Virus record (IMG/VR): IMGVR_UViG_3300006870_002431
Location: 1-41,863 of that record
Source: a virus
DNA length: 41,863 bases
Direction: 5' to 3' (one strand)
Under the pieces are notes generated by a model. It was not told the DNA's origin. It made no database searches and saw nothing but the letters and a program-made list of their open reading frames with translations. Of this stretch, positions 1-9,300 are shown in pieces; within the stretch, counting starts at the first letter, position 1, and each line of letters begins with the position of its first letter. Position numbers and translations under genes: made by a program.

Positions 1-200
1 TGGTTACCTTGGAGTCCTTGTAATCCCTGGTTGCCTTGATTACCCTGATTACCTTGGTTACCCTGGTTACCCTGATTACCTTGAGTGCCTTGGTTACCTT
101 GGAGTCCTTGTAATCCCTGGTTACCCTGATTACCTTGGTTACCCTGATTACCTTGGTTACCTTGGAGTCCTTGATTACCTTGGTTGCCCTGAACACCTTG
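1..200 (-). repeat. Collagen-like Gly-X-Gln repeat 4 (runs off window)
   Basis: In the minus frame of the fibre gene this stretch reads as Gly-X-Gln triplets, with X mostly Asn or Leu. At DNA level it is a string of near-identical 9-bp units (accttggtt-like on the plus strand). It continues past the window start, so its length is unknown. Confidence 0.85.
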
Positions 201-3200
201 AGTACCACTCTTAGTGAATAGAACTGTTATTTCTTGACCATTTGAGGGAATATCTCCACTTACATAAGTAACAGGTACAGTCCAGTAGGTAGTATTATCA
301 GTTACAGCACCATCAACATAGAATATTGAGGTTACATTACCACCAGAATCTGCTGATGTTACATAAATATAACCACGATTTAAACCACTATTAAGAATAG
401 TGTCATCAAAAGTATCATACCAACCAGTTTGATCTGATCCAAATGAATCAGTATCATCAAAATAGATTTCTGTAATGCTTGCAGCAGTTGCATTATTGTA
501 TCTTAGTGACCCTTGTCCGCTAGTACCTGCTGCGGTAGTAGAATCAAAGTCATAACGAACACCGCCACGATCTCCAAGCTTACCTTGCAAACCTTGGAGA
601 CCTTGATTGCCTTGATTTCCTTGGTTACCTTGGAGACCTTGGTTACCTTGATTACCCTGGTTGCCTTGGTTTCCTTGATTTCCCTGGAGACCTTGATTAC
701 CCTGGTTACCTTGGTTACCTTGGTTACCCTGGTTGCCTTGGTTACCTTGGTTACCTTGAACACCTTGAATACCTGTTCTGGTATGGAACAGGGTTAAGAT
801 GTCTCCATTAGATGGTAAAGTACCAGTTACATACTCTACAGCAATCTTATAATATCCAGATGCTACTTGATTAGCACCATTAATTCTAAAAATATTTACT
901 GTAGTTCCAGATAAAATATCTGCAGAGATAAAGTATAAGTATCCCCTATCTGGATTCTCAGTATCATCCCAAACATCATACCAGTTAGTTTGGTTGTTAC
1001 CTAAATCATCTTCATTATCAATATAGATTTCTGTTACTGCGCTGATTGAAGAGTTGTTATATGCAAAGTTTCCTAATCCTGGATCAGCATCGGTAGTTGA
1101 TGAAACATACTGGAATCTAATACCACCACGGTCACCAATACCACCTTGCAGACCTTGAAGACCCTGAGAACCTACACCTTGGAGACCTTGGTTGCCCTGG
1201 TTGCCCTGGTTGCCTTGGTTACCTTGTAAACCTTGATCTCCAACACCCTGTAGACCTTGATTACCCTGTAAACCTTGGAGACCTTGATTGCCTTGATTAC
1301 CCTGGTTACCTTGGTTTCCTTGGCGTCCTTGGTTACCCTGTAGTCCCTGGTTACCTTGGTTACCTTGATTACCTTGATTACCTTGATTACCTTGGCGTCC
1401 TTGATTACCTTGATTTCCCTGACGACCTTGTGTTCCCTGAACACCCTGAATAGATACATCAGTGATAGTTGCTTTCTTTAAGTTACCAGCACTCGTATCA
1501 TATAAGAGTAAATAATCAGATCCTTGAATGTCACCAGTTAACTGAGGCCTATCAAAAATAAGATTTGGATTGACATTTCTTAGATTAGAATCAGTGACTC
1601 CAGTTCCAAGAGAGGTTGAATCTACTACAACATTACCGCCAATCTTATAAGCTTCTGTAGCAGGAATATTTACATTTGCATTGATACCAATAGATTCGGT
1701 TGCATATTCCCAGACAATAGTTTTCTCAATACTGGTTGAACCGATACCAATACCAGCGCCATCAAGTAAAACTTCACTACTAACACTTTTTGCAATAGCA
1801 ACTTTGAAGTCGGGAATATCAAGTGTACCACTACTAATTGTAATAGTTTCACCGTCAACAACTAGGTTACCCTTAATCCTAACAAGACCTGTATTATCAC
1901 CAACTCCTGCTGGGTCAATAAGAATAGTTCCTGGACCAGTAATAGAGTTACTGGTAACTATGATTGCTTGTCCCTCTTCACCTAACTCAAGAGAAGATGC
2001 ACTGACAATACCTGCAACATATAAGTCTTGATTATTAAAGAATCTTAGGTTATCATTACCTACAGGTAGATTAGAAGCATTTTTGTATATGATTTGATCA
2101 ACATCACCTTCTACTGGACCTGCAACACCTTGCAAACCCTGTAGACCTTGTAAACCTTGGTTACCTTGTAGACCCTGTAAACCCTGGTTGCCTTGTAAAC
2201 CTTGTAAACCTTGGTTACCTTGTAGACCCTGCATACCTTGCAGGGCAGCACTTAAGATAGTATCTTTCTTAAGTTGACCATCATCCTGATCATAAAATAA
2301 GATATAATCTTCAGGAGCTGCTTGTGTTTGTATTCTATCTGAGATTGCACCTGGGTTAAAACTAGTTAAGTTTGATGCTGTAACACCAGATCCTAGTGTT
2401 GTAGCACTAAGAACTTCGTCGATATCAACATAATATTTTCCTCCGGCGGATGATACTCCTATATTTGCATTTGACTGCCATGCATCAATATCATATTCAT
2501 AAAGAAGAGCTCTTCTGATGCTTGTTGAACCAATACCAATAAAATTACCATCAAGATTCTGTAGATCAGTTTCCCTAGCATTAAAGATAATAGATTCAGT
2601 AGTTAAAATAACGTCATCATTAAAGAAACTAATGCCATCACTGTTAAATCCAATAGGTGTTCCTTTAATAGACAAGTCACCTTCAATATATACCAAACCA
2701 TCTGAGAATGGTGCGATAGTAATAGAAGCAGGACCAGTAATCCTTGTTTGAGTAATACTTAGTGATGAAGTAGTATCAAATCCAGTATAAAATGCATCTG
2801 CAGTTAGAATACCAGAAACTACGTTTTCAAATGATGGACTAGATCCAGAGGTAACTACACCAAAGTCGCCAATGTAGCGATAGGCAACAATGTAAATATT
2901 ACTTGAAGTTACTCCACTCGGAACAACTGATCCATTAAAGTTTAGGATGCCCGATGAATAATCAAAAAACCAAGTATCGTTTGATCCTGCACCAGCAGCA
3001 GATAGCTGCACCCCACCAGATGCAGGATCCCCTCTATAAACTTTAACAATGTAATCTGGACCAAAGCTAGGATCAATCCAGTTATTAACAGTACTTGAAC
3101 TATTATTTCCGTATATTGATCTTGCAATAAATGCTCTATTACCACTAACAGTAGGGTCTACTGTCATTCTAAGGGCACTACTAGTGCCATACACCTGTAC

Positions 3201-3416
3201 AACAGGACCAGATGATGAAGGCGGTGTAGAAGGAATAAGACTAGATTCTGCCCAAATAGTATCTGCGCGTGTTACTATAGGGGAGGGTATAGCTTCTGCG
3301 AAAGGAGCTTTTTTAGTACCTGATAAAGTAGAATCCTCAGCTATACCAGTTTTGGATGCGGTATAACCTATCTTTTTTAATAGAAAATCTAGCTTTTGTT
3401 CTTGAGATGCTGCCAC
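1..3416 (-). CDS. Collagen-like tail fibre/adhesin, 3' end outside window
   Basis: An open frame runs from a GTG at 3416 to the window edge (about 1,138 codons, no stop seen), so the C-terminus is missing. The GTG start is chosen because the first ~200 residues align from their first residue with the protein at 17948-18574 (shared KTGIAEDSTLSGTKKAPFAE), and an in-frame TAA lies six codons upstream. After this head come two related beta-rich domains, then four collagen-like Gly-X-Gln stretches separated by globular domains. The two globular domains nearest the C-terminal side (about 1147-775 and 580-200) are copies of each other: both open with GDRGG and end in TQGVQG or IQGVQG. Phage collagen-like repeats usually form trimeric fibre shafts, so a receptor-binding or decoration fibre is inferred. 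It lies 20 bp downstream of the 709-residue structural gene. Confidence 0.8.
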   Translation of the reverse strand, partial: MAASQEQKLDFLLKKIGYTASKTGIAEDSTLSGTKKAPFAEAIPSPIVTRADTIWAESSLIPSTPPSSSGPVVQVYGTSSALRMTVDPTVSGNRAFIARSIYGNNSSSTVNNWIDPSFGPDYIVKVYRGDPASGGVQLSAAGAGSNDTWFFDYSSGILNFNGSVVPSGVTSSNIYIVAYRYIGDFGVVTSGSSPSFENVVSGILTADAFYTGFDTTSSLSITQTRITGPASITIAPFSDGLVYIEGDLSIKGTPIGFNSDGISFFNDDVILTTESIIFNARETDLQNLDGNFIGIGSTSIRRALLYEYDIDAWQSNANIGVSSAGGKYYVDIDEVLSATTLGSGVTASNLTSFNPGAISDRIQTQAAPEDYILFYDQDDGQLKKDTILSAALQGMQGLQGNQGLQGLQGNQGLQGLQGNQGLQGLQGLQGVAGPVEGDVDQIIYKNASNLPVGNDNLRFFNNQDLYVAGIVSASSLELGEEGQAIIVTSNSITGPGTILIDPAGVGDNTGLVRIKGNLVVDGETITISSGTLDIPDFKVAIAKSVSSEVLLDGAGIGIGSTSIEKTIVWEYATESIGINANVNIPATEAYKIGGNVVVDSTSLGTGVTDSNLRNVNPNLIFDRPQLTGDIQGSDYLLLYDTSAGNLKKATITDVSIQGVQGTQGRQGNQGNQGRQGNQGNQGNQGNQGNQGLQGNQGRQGNQGNQGNQGNQGLQGLQGNQGLQGVGDQGLQGNQGNQGNQGNQGLQGVGSQGLQGLQGGIGDRGGIRFQYVSSTTDADPGLGNFAYNNSSISAVTEIYIDNEDDLGNNQTNWYDVWDDTENPDRGYLYFISADILSGTTVNIFRINGANQVASGYYKIAVEYVTGTLPSNGDILTLFHTRTGIQGVQGNQGNQGNQGNQGNQGNQGNQGLQGNQGNQGNQGNQGNQGLQGNQGNQGNQGLQGLQGKLGDRGGVRYDFDSTTAAGTSGQGSLRYNNATAASITEIYFDDTDSFGSDQTGWYDTFDDTILNSGLNRGYIYVTSADSGGNVTSIFYVDGAVTDNTTYWTVPVTYVSGDIPSNGQEITVLFTKSGTQGVQGNQGNQGLQGNQGNQGNQGNQGNQGLQGLQGNQGTQGNQGNQGNQGNQGNQGNQGLQGLQGN
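578..776 (-). repeat. Collagen-like Gly-X-Gln repeat 3
   Basis: About 65 residues of uninterrupted Gly-X-Gln triplets in the fibre frame. They link two copies of the GDRGG-type globular domain. The same bases give Lys/Val-Thr-rich reading in another frame, which is not a gene. Confidence 0.85.
1142..1455 (-). repeat. Collagen-like Gly-X-Gln repeat 2 (longest complete)
   Basis: About 100 residues of Gly-X-Gln triplets, X being Asn, Leu, Arg, Val or Asp, with a single break near the end (GVGSQG). It sits between the second beta-rich domain and the first GDRGG domain and is the longest of the three complete collagen-like stretches. Confidence 0.85.
2118..2243 (-). repeat. Collagen-like Gly-X-Gln repeat 1
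   Basis: About 40 residues of Gly-Leu-Gln and Gly-Asn-Gln triplets following the first beta-rich domain, which ends in a segment (DDGQLKKDTILSAA) resembling the one before repeat 2 (SAGNLKKATITDVS). The domain plus collagen unit is therefore duplicated in tandem. Confidence 0.85.
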
Positions 3417-3436
3417 AGATCTTACTTTCCCTTAAC

Positions 3437-5566
3437 TTATGTAGACGTGAATGACATGGTAGTTATTGACTGCCCAGAGTTCAATCTCCAACGAATCAAA
3501 ATGCGATTATTCGAATCATTAGATGAAGATTCTGTACCAAATACGCAAGTAAATGTTCCACTATTACCATTCATCGCTCCACCTGAAGAACATCCTGGTT
3601 CTGCTGATGTTGGCACACCAGCACCTCTGTATGCTTGGAACATATCTGCCCAACCATTTGTTCCTGACAAAGATGATGTCCAAGTAGAGTTGTTTGGCAT
3701 ACAAACCCAACAACCAGCATAAGAACCAGTTACGACAATTTTAAACTCAGATACCTGAGATCTAATAAAATCCATTTGAAAATACTGTGCCCCAGTTCTA
3801 CCAGAAGAATAATCTGGTCCTGCTGGTAACCAAGATCCATTTGAATAATCAGTTACATCATGACGCAGTACAGCACCTCTAACGATAGATTCATATGTAG
3901 CAGCAGTGTTAGATGCTGTAAATGTTGTAAAGACTGGTGATGGATTATCACCAGTAGAACCTGCATTTACTCTTTTAGCGTTACCAGAACCAGTTCCTAA
4001 AGAACTCACTAAGATGTTATCCTCATCAATTTTATTAGTTCTTGCAGTTGTTCCCATCATATTAACTGCCTGAGTTATAGTTGCTCTGACAGAATTTGAT
4101 CCATAAGGAGTAGTTGCAGTATAGTTAGAGAACCTTGTCGTATCAGTATTAACAGTTTGATGGAGATCTCTGGGTGTCTGAGAAACTAAGCAGGTTACAC
4201 CAGTACCTACACCATAATTCTGGACTGGTGGATTCGTCCCACCATCAAAATCTGTATAACTCTTAGTACCTCCATTTTGGAATCCTGTGGTTTGACCACC
4301 AGATGCCAAGAAAGTGTTCTGAGTGTACATATCACCACTAGCATTCTCACAAGTTATTACATAAGTGAATGCATTGCTAGAAGATTGTGTGTAATGTGGT
4401 ACACCTGAAGAATAATTTAAGGTTGGTGAAGGTGGTGTTACTGGAGTAGTAGCACTTAATACAGGTGCAGAGACTGTACTTGGATCTTCATACCAAAAAG
4501 CGCGTTGAGTTTTATATCCAAACTGCTGAATATATCCTCTATTAAACCCATTTGGAGATGTGGCATTAATCAATCTAGCATCATAAACTTCATAAAACTC
4601 TGAGTTAATACCAGGATTTCTAGTTGAGAAAAACGCATCCTTATCATTTGAAATCTGTAACGCACCGTAAATGCCGTCATTTGATCCAGTTGTCAGAGTA
4701 ACTACTCCAACAGAACCATCATTTATATACCCCGTTACAGTCCCTGCATCACCAGGACCATACTCTGTAATGTAGTTTGAAGTTACTGAGTTAGTGATGT
4801 TCCTATTATATTGTGTACCTGCTGATGGAGTTAACTCTCCACTAGTACTATTTGTTGGCGCAAAACCAGCACATAATCTACCAACACCTGTCAATCCAGT
4901 CATAGTAAATACTACGTTTGAAATAGTATCGGGTGGTTTTGGTACTAGTTTTCCTAAAATAAAGTTGATTTCATTAACAGAATCTTTTGTATAATCTGCA
5001 GTCTCAATGCCAACTGCTCCTGGAAGGAATCCTCCGTTAGGAGTTCCAATGACTTGATCACCATAAAACTCTGAAGCTGTTATAAATCCAGTTACTTTTA
5101 CGTCATCAATAATAGATAATCTATGATCTGGTAAGGGAAAAGATGTTCCAATACCTACACTATTTGTAGAAGGAGAAAAAACAAATAAAGGATCAACAGA
5201 TAATGATGTAATAATACCAGAAGTTGCTGTTAAAAACCCAACATACCTAGCATCATTACCAGTGGGATCTGCTAGTTTATTTGATAAAACATTAGATAAT
5301 GTGGATCCATCACCATAATATTCCGTTGCAGTAATAAATCCAGATACTATGGCATCACCATCAACGGTGATATCATTAGATACATTAATATCTGAGGCAG
5401 TTAGTGCCCCAGATACTAAAACATCTCCTGTAACGGTTAGATCTGCGGATGCATATGTTGTACCAATGCCAACCCTACCAGTTACCTCAAGTACAGTAGA
5501 GTTTTCGGTATAAGAAGATATACCGACGCTAAGATTCCTTTTACGTTCGCTTAAAAACTTTGGCAT
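3437..5566 (-). CDS. Virion structural/fibre protein (709 aa), paralogue of 18587-20605
   Basis: A 709-residue protein. Its N-terminus (VGISSYTENSTVLEVTG) is shared with the proteins at 18587-20605 and 16460-16972. It is followed by short VTGDV/VSGxIT repeats of the kind seen in cyanophage tail fibres, where they build beta-structured shafts. From about residue 180 to the end it is clearly paralogous to the 672-residue protein, sharing for example KLVPKPP, ATTPYGSNSVRATIT and WVCMPNN. The C-terminal part has a few cysteines and a Gly/Ser-rich, lectin-like look, but I recognise no enzyme motif. The downstream neighbour is the collagen fibre gene. This pairing repeats at 17948-20605, suggesting that the two products work together. 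A virion location is inferred from family resemblance and context. Confidence 0.7.
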   Translation of the reverse strand: MPKFLSERKRNLSVGISSYTENSTVLEVTGRVGIGTTYASADLTVTGDVLVSGALTASDINVSNDITVDGDAIVSGFITATEYYGDGSTLSNVLSNKLADPTGNDARYVGFLTATSGIITSLSVDPLFVFSPSTNSVGIGTSFPLPDHRLSIIDDVKVTGFITASEFYGDQVIGTPNGGFLPGAVGIETADYTKDSVNEINFILGKLVPKPPDTISNVVFTMTGLTGVGRLCAGFAPTNSTSGELTPSAGTQYNRNITNSVTSNYITEYGPGDAGTVTGYINDGSVGVVTLTTGSNDGIYGALQISNDKDAFFSTRNPGINSEFYEVYDARLINATSPNGFNRGYIQQFGYKTQRAFWYEDPSTVSAPVLSATTPVTPPSPTLNYSSGVPHYTQSSSNAFTYVITCENASGDMYTQNTFLASGGQTTGFQNGGTKSYTDFDGGTNPPVQNYGVGTGVTCLVSQTPRDLHQTVNTDTTRFSNYTATTPYGSNSVRATITQAVNMMGTTARTNKIDEDNILVSSLGTGSGNAKRVNAGSTGDNPSPVFTTFTASNTAATYESIVRGAVLRHDVTDYSNGSWLPAGPDYSSGRTGAQYFQMDFIRSQVSEFKIVVTGSYAGCWVCMPNNSTWTSSLSGTNGWADMFQAYRGAGVPTSAEPGCSSGGAMNGNSGTFTCVFGTESSSNDSNNRILIRWRLNSGQSITTMSFTST

Positions 5567-5603
5567 TAGTCAACCTATACATTTGTGGTATATACCGCAG
5601 ATC

Positions 5604-5635
5604 CAGTTATATAACTGAATATAATAATATTTATT
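5604..5635 (-). promoter_or_regulatory. Intergenic palindrome and weak late-promoter-like motif
   Basis: The gap before the 709-residue gene holds a perfect 14-bp palindrome (CAGTTATATAACTG, 5604-5617), a second palindrome GGTATATACC at 5587-5596, and AATAAATA on the minus strand at 5628-5635. The last is one base off the T4 late consensus TATAAATA. A late promoter here is plausible but not certain. Confidence 0.35.
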
Positions 5636-5922
5636 CAATTAAATATTTCTTCATTATCCAAAATACTTTCTTCTTCGTCTTGTTTTGCTAACGTTACTTT
5701 AGTTTTTCTGGAGGTTCTTTTCTTCAGTTTTTCTTGTTCTTTAGTAATATCTCCAATAGTTTCGTTGAGATTTTCTACCATAGAACTAAGAGTTGCTACC
5801 TTAGCTTCCAATGAGATGTTTTCATTAAACAACTTAAAAGTTTTTTGTTGATATACTGAGATTAAAGTTTTATAGTCATCCTCAGAGATATACTGAAACT
5901 CATCTTCTTTATTTCTAGACAT
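5635..5922 (-). CDS. Small charged coiled-coil protein, unknown function
   Basis: A 95-residue acidic/lysine-rich protein. The ATG at 5922 (MSRNKEDEF) is preferred over the ATG eight codons upstream, because that one lies inside a terminator hairpin and would add an odd YYYTYFF leader. Residues about 20-70 have heptad-like hydrophobic spacing (LISVYQQKTFKLF, LEAKVATLSSMVENL), consistent with a coiled coil. I do not recognise a family. It sits between structural genes, so a minor virion or assembly role is possible but unsupported. There is no normal Shine-Dalgarno: the ATG follows directly on the terminator T-run. Confidence 0.6.
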   Translation of the reverse strand: MSRNKEDEFQYISEDDYKTLISVYQQKTFKLFNENISLEAKVATLSSMVENLNETIGDITKEQEKLKKRTSRKTKVTLAKQDEEESILDNEEIFN

Positions 5923-5951
5923 AAAAAAATAGGTGTAATAATACACCTATT
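5923..5951 (-). terminator. Rho-independent terminator merging into a start codon
   Basis: A perfect 10-bp stem (5928-5937 with 5942-5951), a 4-nt loop, then seven T residues on the minus strand, the last just before the ATG at 5922. It would end transcripts of the 113-residue gene (5983-6324) and of genes upstream of it. Confidence 0.8.
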
Positions 5952-5955
5952 TATG
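5948..5955 (-). promoter_or_regulatory. T4-like late promoter (CATAAATA)
   Basis: CATAAATA on the minus strand matches the T4/cyanophage late -10 element. Initiation about 7 nt downstream would fall in the loop of the terminator hairpin. Transcripts from here would lack the 5' arm and could not form the hairpin. Confidence 0.55.
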
Positions 5956-5982
5956 TGGATTTGATTATATTATTTTTTTAAA

Positions 5983-6324
5983 TCAGTTTAGGGTCTCAAG
6001 AACTGAAACGATAAACTTGACATCACTACTTGTACTTCCTTCAACCTTGAGGGAATCTCCCTGCTCCATAACTAGTTTTCCTGCTAATAGATTGACAGCA
6101 TCATTTGCTGGGATTGGAAACTCACGGAATAGTTCGGTTGTTACCGCAATACCAGATTTGGTTCTTACATGAGAAACGCTAATATCTTGACTAGATGCTC
6201 CCACGTTTGATGCTTGTGCCAGGAGGAGTACTCCCGTGTAACCCACGGGAGCAGTATAAATTCCTACTGGTTCTGTTGAGACAACATTAGTGATTGTCTT
6301 GAATACGTTAAGGGCTAATGCCAT
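5983..6324 (-). CDS. Small cyanophage structural-type protein (113 aa)
   Basis: A 113-residue protein, three bases downstream of the giant fibre gene. It has alternating beta-strand-like segments (VGIYTAPVGYTGVLLLAQASN, then HVRTKSGIAVTTELF and VNLLAGKLVMEQGDSLKVEG) that resemble small jelly-roll or tail-associated proteins seen beside cyanophage fibre genes. No catalytic motif or signal peptide is visible. An ATG with AGGAG upstream (GGAGGAGAGTAATCC) supports the start. It is probably co-transcribed with the giant gene and closed by the terminator at 5923-5951. The function is inferred from context only. Confidence 0.65.
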   Translation of the reverse strand: MALALNVFKTITNVVSTEPVGIYTAPVGYTGVLLLAQASNVGASSQDISVSHVRTKSGIAVTTELFREFPIPANDAVNLLAGKLVMEQGDSLKVEGSTSSDVKFIVSVLETLN

Positions 6325-6327
6325 GGA

Positions 6328-9300
6328 TTACTCTCCTCCGAGTGCTAGAATGAATGGGGTTAGGGTTGAGAACAACGACTTGGAATATGCCGTTCCAGAG
6401 ATAGTACCAGTATTCTGGTTAATGATTAGTCCGTCACCAATCTTGAAGTTACCTGACTGATCAGTACTGGTGAATACGACCAGACCACCATTCAGATTCA
6501 CAGTTTCATTTTCAGCAATAGTAACGCCACCATTCTGAGGAAGTGCAGCTTTTACATCGATACCAGAACCAATGTATTCAAATGCATGAGATGATGCGAG
6601 AACTCTACTTTGCTTGTAGAACTCAACTTCCATTCCAGCGGTTACTTCATATGGAACCTGTGCGTCAAGGGTGATTGTTGAGATTCCTGCAGAAGGATAT
6701 GTTGCCTTATTAACTGTGTAGTAACTTGGATACATATCAATCACGATTCTTGCAGGTGTTCCTCCACCTATAGGAGCACCGATTGTAACGGTTGGAGGAA
6801 CAATGAATCCTCTACCGCTAGAAACAACTTCAACTCCAGTTACCTGACCATTCTCGACTGTTGCGATTGCCTGTGCAGGTACGCCCCAAGCAGTTGTTGG
6901 ATTACCAATAGTAACTTCTGGAGTACTGGTATAACCAGAACCTTTAGTTGTTACTCTAATCTTGTCAACCTGATAGTATAACTTATCAAACACAGTTACT
7001 TGACCGTCGAATGGTCTCTGTGGATTAATCTGTACTGTACCACCAGAAGTATAGAAGTGTGGGAATGGACCTTTACCTACGTTAGCGGTAAAGTCTGTTG
7101 AAGTTGTAGCAACCGAGCATGTGGTTGGTTGACCCTTAACGATTGCGTCAGTTGCGATACCAATGAGGTTATCAATAGTATCTTGAACATTTTGGCAAGC
7201 GTCTGGATCGTTATTGGAGTTAAGAACAGGATCAGGAGCGAGCTTGAAGTTCTTGCTATTTAGTTGATTATTGATAGCAAGTTGCATATAGTCAGCAGAT
7301 GCACGGAAAGCAGTTACGGTTTCAACTTCTTCACCGATTAGTGCATCAGAGAGTGGCTTGCCAGTCTCTTGATCGAAGTAGTAGTTGGTTGCACTAATGA
7401 TATTTTTATTAGTGAAGTTAAGAAGATCATTCTTAACTGCATCAACGATGTAACCAATGTCTCTTCTGCACTTAGTCTCTTGATCTAGGAGTCTACCTGC
7501 ATTAGGTAAGAAGTTATCTAGTTCAGTTAGAGTACCGATTCCGATTACAGTTGTAACGATTCCGATTCTATTGTCAACTACGTCCTGAACATCTTGACAG
7601 GTTTCAGGATTACCCGATCTTGTATAAGTGATTACTGGACCAACACCGTAGTTTGCACCACCGAAGGATAGAGTTAGATCCTTAGTATAGAGTTGGTTAG
7701 TTAGAGCACCCTTCATGTAATCACCTGCCTTACCGAAAGCAGTTACAGATTCAGATCTTTCACCATACAGACCTGGAGTTAGTGGTTGACCAGTTCCAGT
7801 GAAGTATTGCTTAGTGAAGTCTCTTGAATAAGTATTACCTCCGAGGAATACGTCAGTTGAAACAGCGTCAACTAGGTATCCAATGTCTCTTGCACACTTA
7901 TAACCACCTGGGGAAGAAGTAGTTCCGAGACCAACGAAGTCATCTGCATCAGTTCCATAACCAACTGTCTGACCAAACTCGCCTGGTTGTAAGTAGAAAT
8001 AACCATTGTTGATACCGTATGTTCCATCATAAAGTGCTGCAGTGTTACCTGCGGCAACTACGACTGTTACAATACCAACTAGGTTTTCAATGTTTGCCTG
8101 AACATCTGCACAGGTTTCACCATTACCCGAAGCATTATACTGGATATTACCACCAGCACCATTGTAAGATGCAGGACCGAAGGTTAAAGTTAGATCCTTA
8201 GAATATAGTTGGTTAGTTACTGCTCGCTTCATGAGAGGTTCAGCAGCTTCAAATGCGGTTAGTGAAGGTGCGAGTTCACCGTCTAGTCCGCCTCTGATTA
8301 CTGATCCATCAGCGTAGTAGTATTGCTCAGAGAATCCTCTGGAATATCTATTACCACCAGTAAACACGTCAGTTGATACTGCATCAACTAAGAATCCAAG
8401 GTCTCTAGCACACTTGTAACCGCCAGGGTTCTCAGTGGTTCCGATACCAGTTCCTCTGTCGAAGATTCCAGTATCATAAGTTAGAGCGCCGAATGAAGCA
8501 GTGCTTCCAGCACCAAGAGAAACAGTTACAATACCAACCAGAGTATCAATGTTATCCTGAACATCTAAGCAGGAATTCTCGTTTCCAGACTGTAGAACAG
8601 GGATAGAGGAACCGATACCATAGTACTGAGGACCAGATGAAATACCAAGATCCTTAGTATAGAGTTGGTTAGTGATTGCATCCTTCATCCACTCACCGCC
8701 ACCCATTAAACCAACGATTGTTGGAGCAACTTCATTTCCATCAATGTGAATAGCACCAGACTGGTTGAAGTATTGCTTGGTAAACTCTTGTGAGTATCTG
8801 TTACCAGAAGTGAATACGTCGGTTGCGACGGCATCAACAAAGAATCCAACGTCTCTTGCACACTTATAACCACCTGGAGTGTTAGTTGTACCAACACCAA
8901 CTGATTGATCAAATAGACCAGTGTTGAGTGGGAATGTAATAGAAGCAGTGCTTCCAGCACCAAGAGAAGATGTTACGATTCCAGCGAGAGTATCAATGGT
9001 ATCTTGAATATCCTGACATGCAGTTGAAGAAGTGTTAGCAACGTCTGAACCCTCATTTCCTGCATTATATGTTGGGTTACCAACTGAGATTGTTAGATCA
9101 GAGTATGTAGCGCCAACTAAAGAGTTAGTAATTGCATTGAGCATGTACCCTCTTGCTTGATCAAAGACATAGAGTGACTCATCCATCTCACCCTGTAGAC
9201 CATTAGAGATTAGTGAACCATTTTCAAAATATTGGAAGGTGAACTCAGAAGCATAAGTATTACCACCAGTTAGTACATCAAGAGCAACTGCATCAATGAA

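Noticed and set aside
1-1455. CRISPR-like array suggested by short repeated DNA
   Set aside because: The repeats are 9-bp coding units without unique spacers, in frame with a fibre protein.
503-1459. Lys/Val/Thr-repeat reading frames on the minus strand and Leu/Thr-repeat frames on the plus strand
   Set aside because: They are other-frame readings of the collagen-like Gly-X-Gln DNA. The Gly-X-Gln frame is continuous with the fibre gene from the GTG at 3416.
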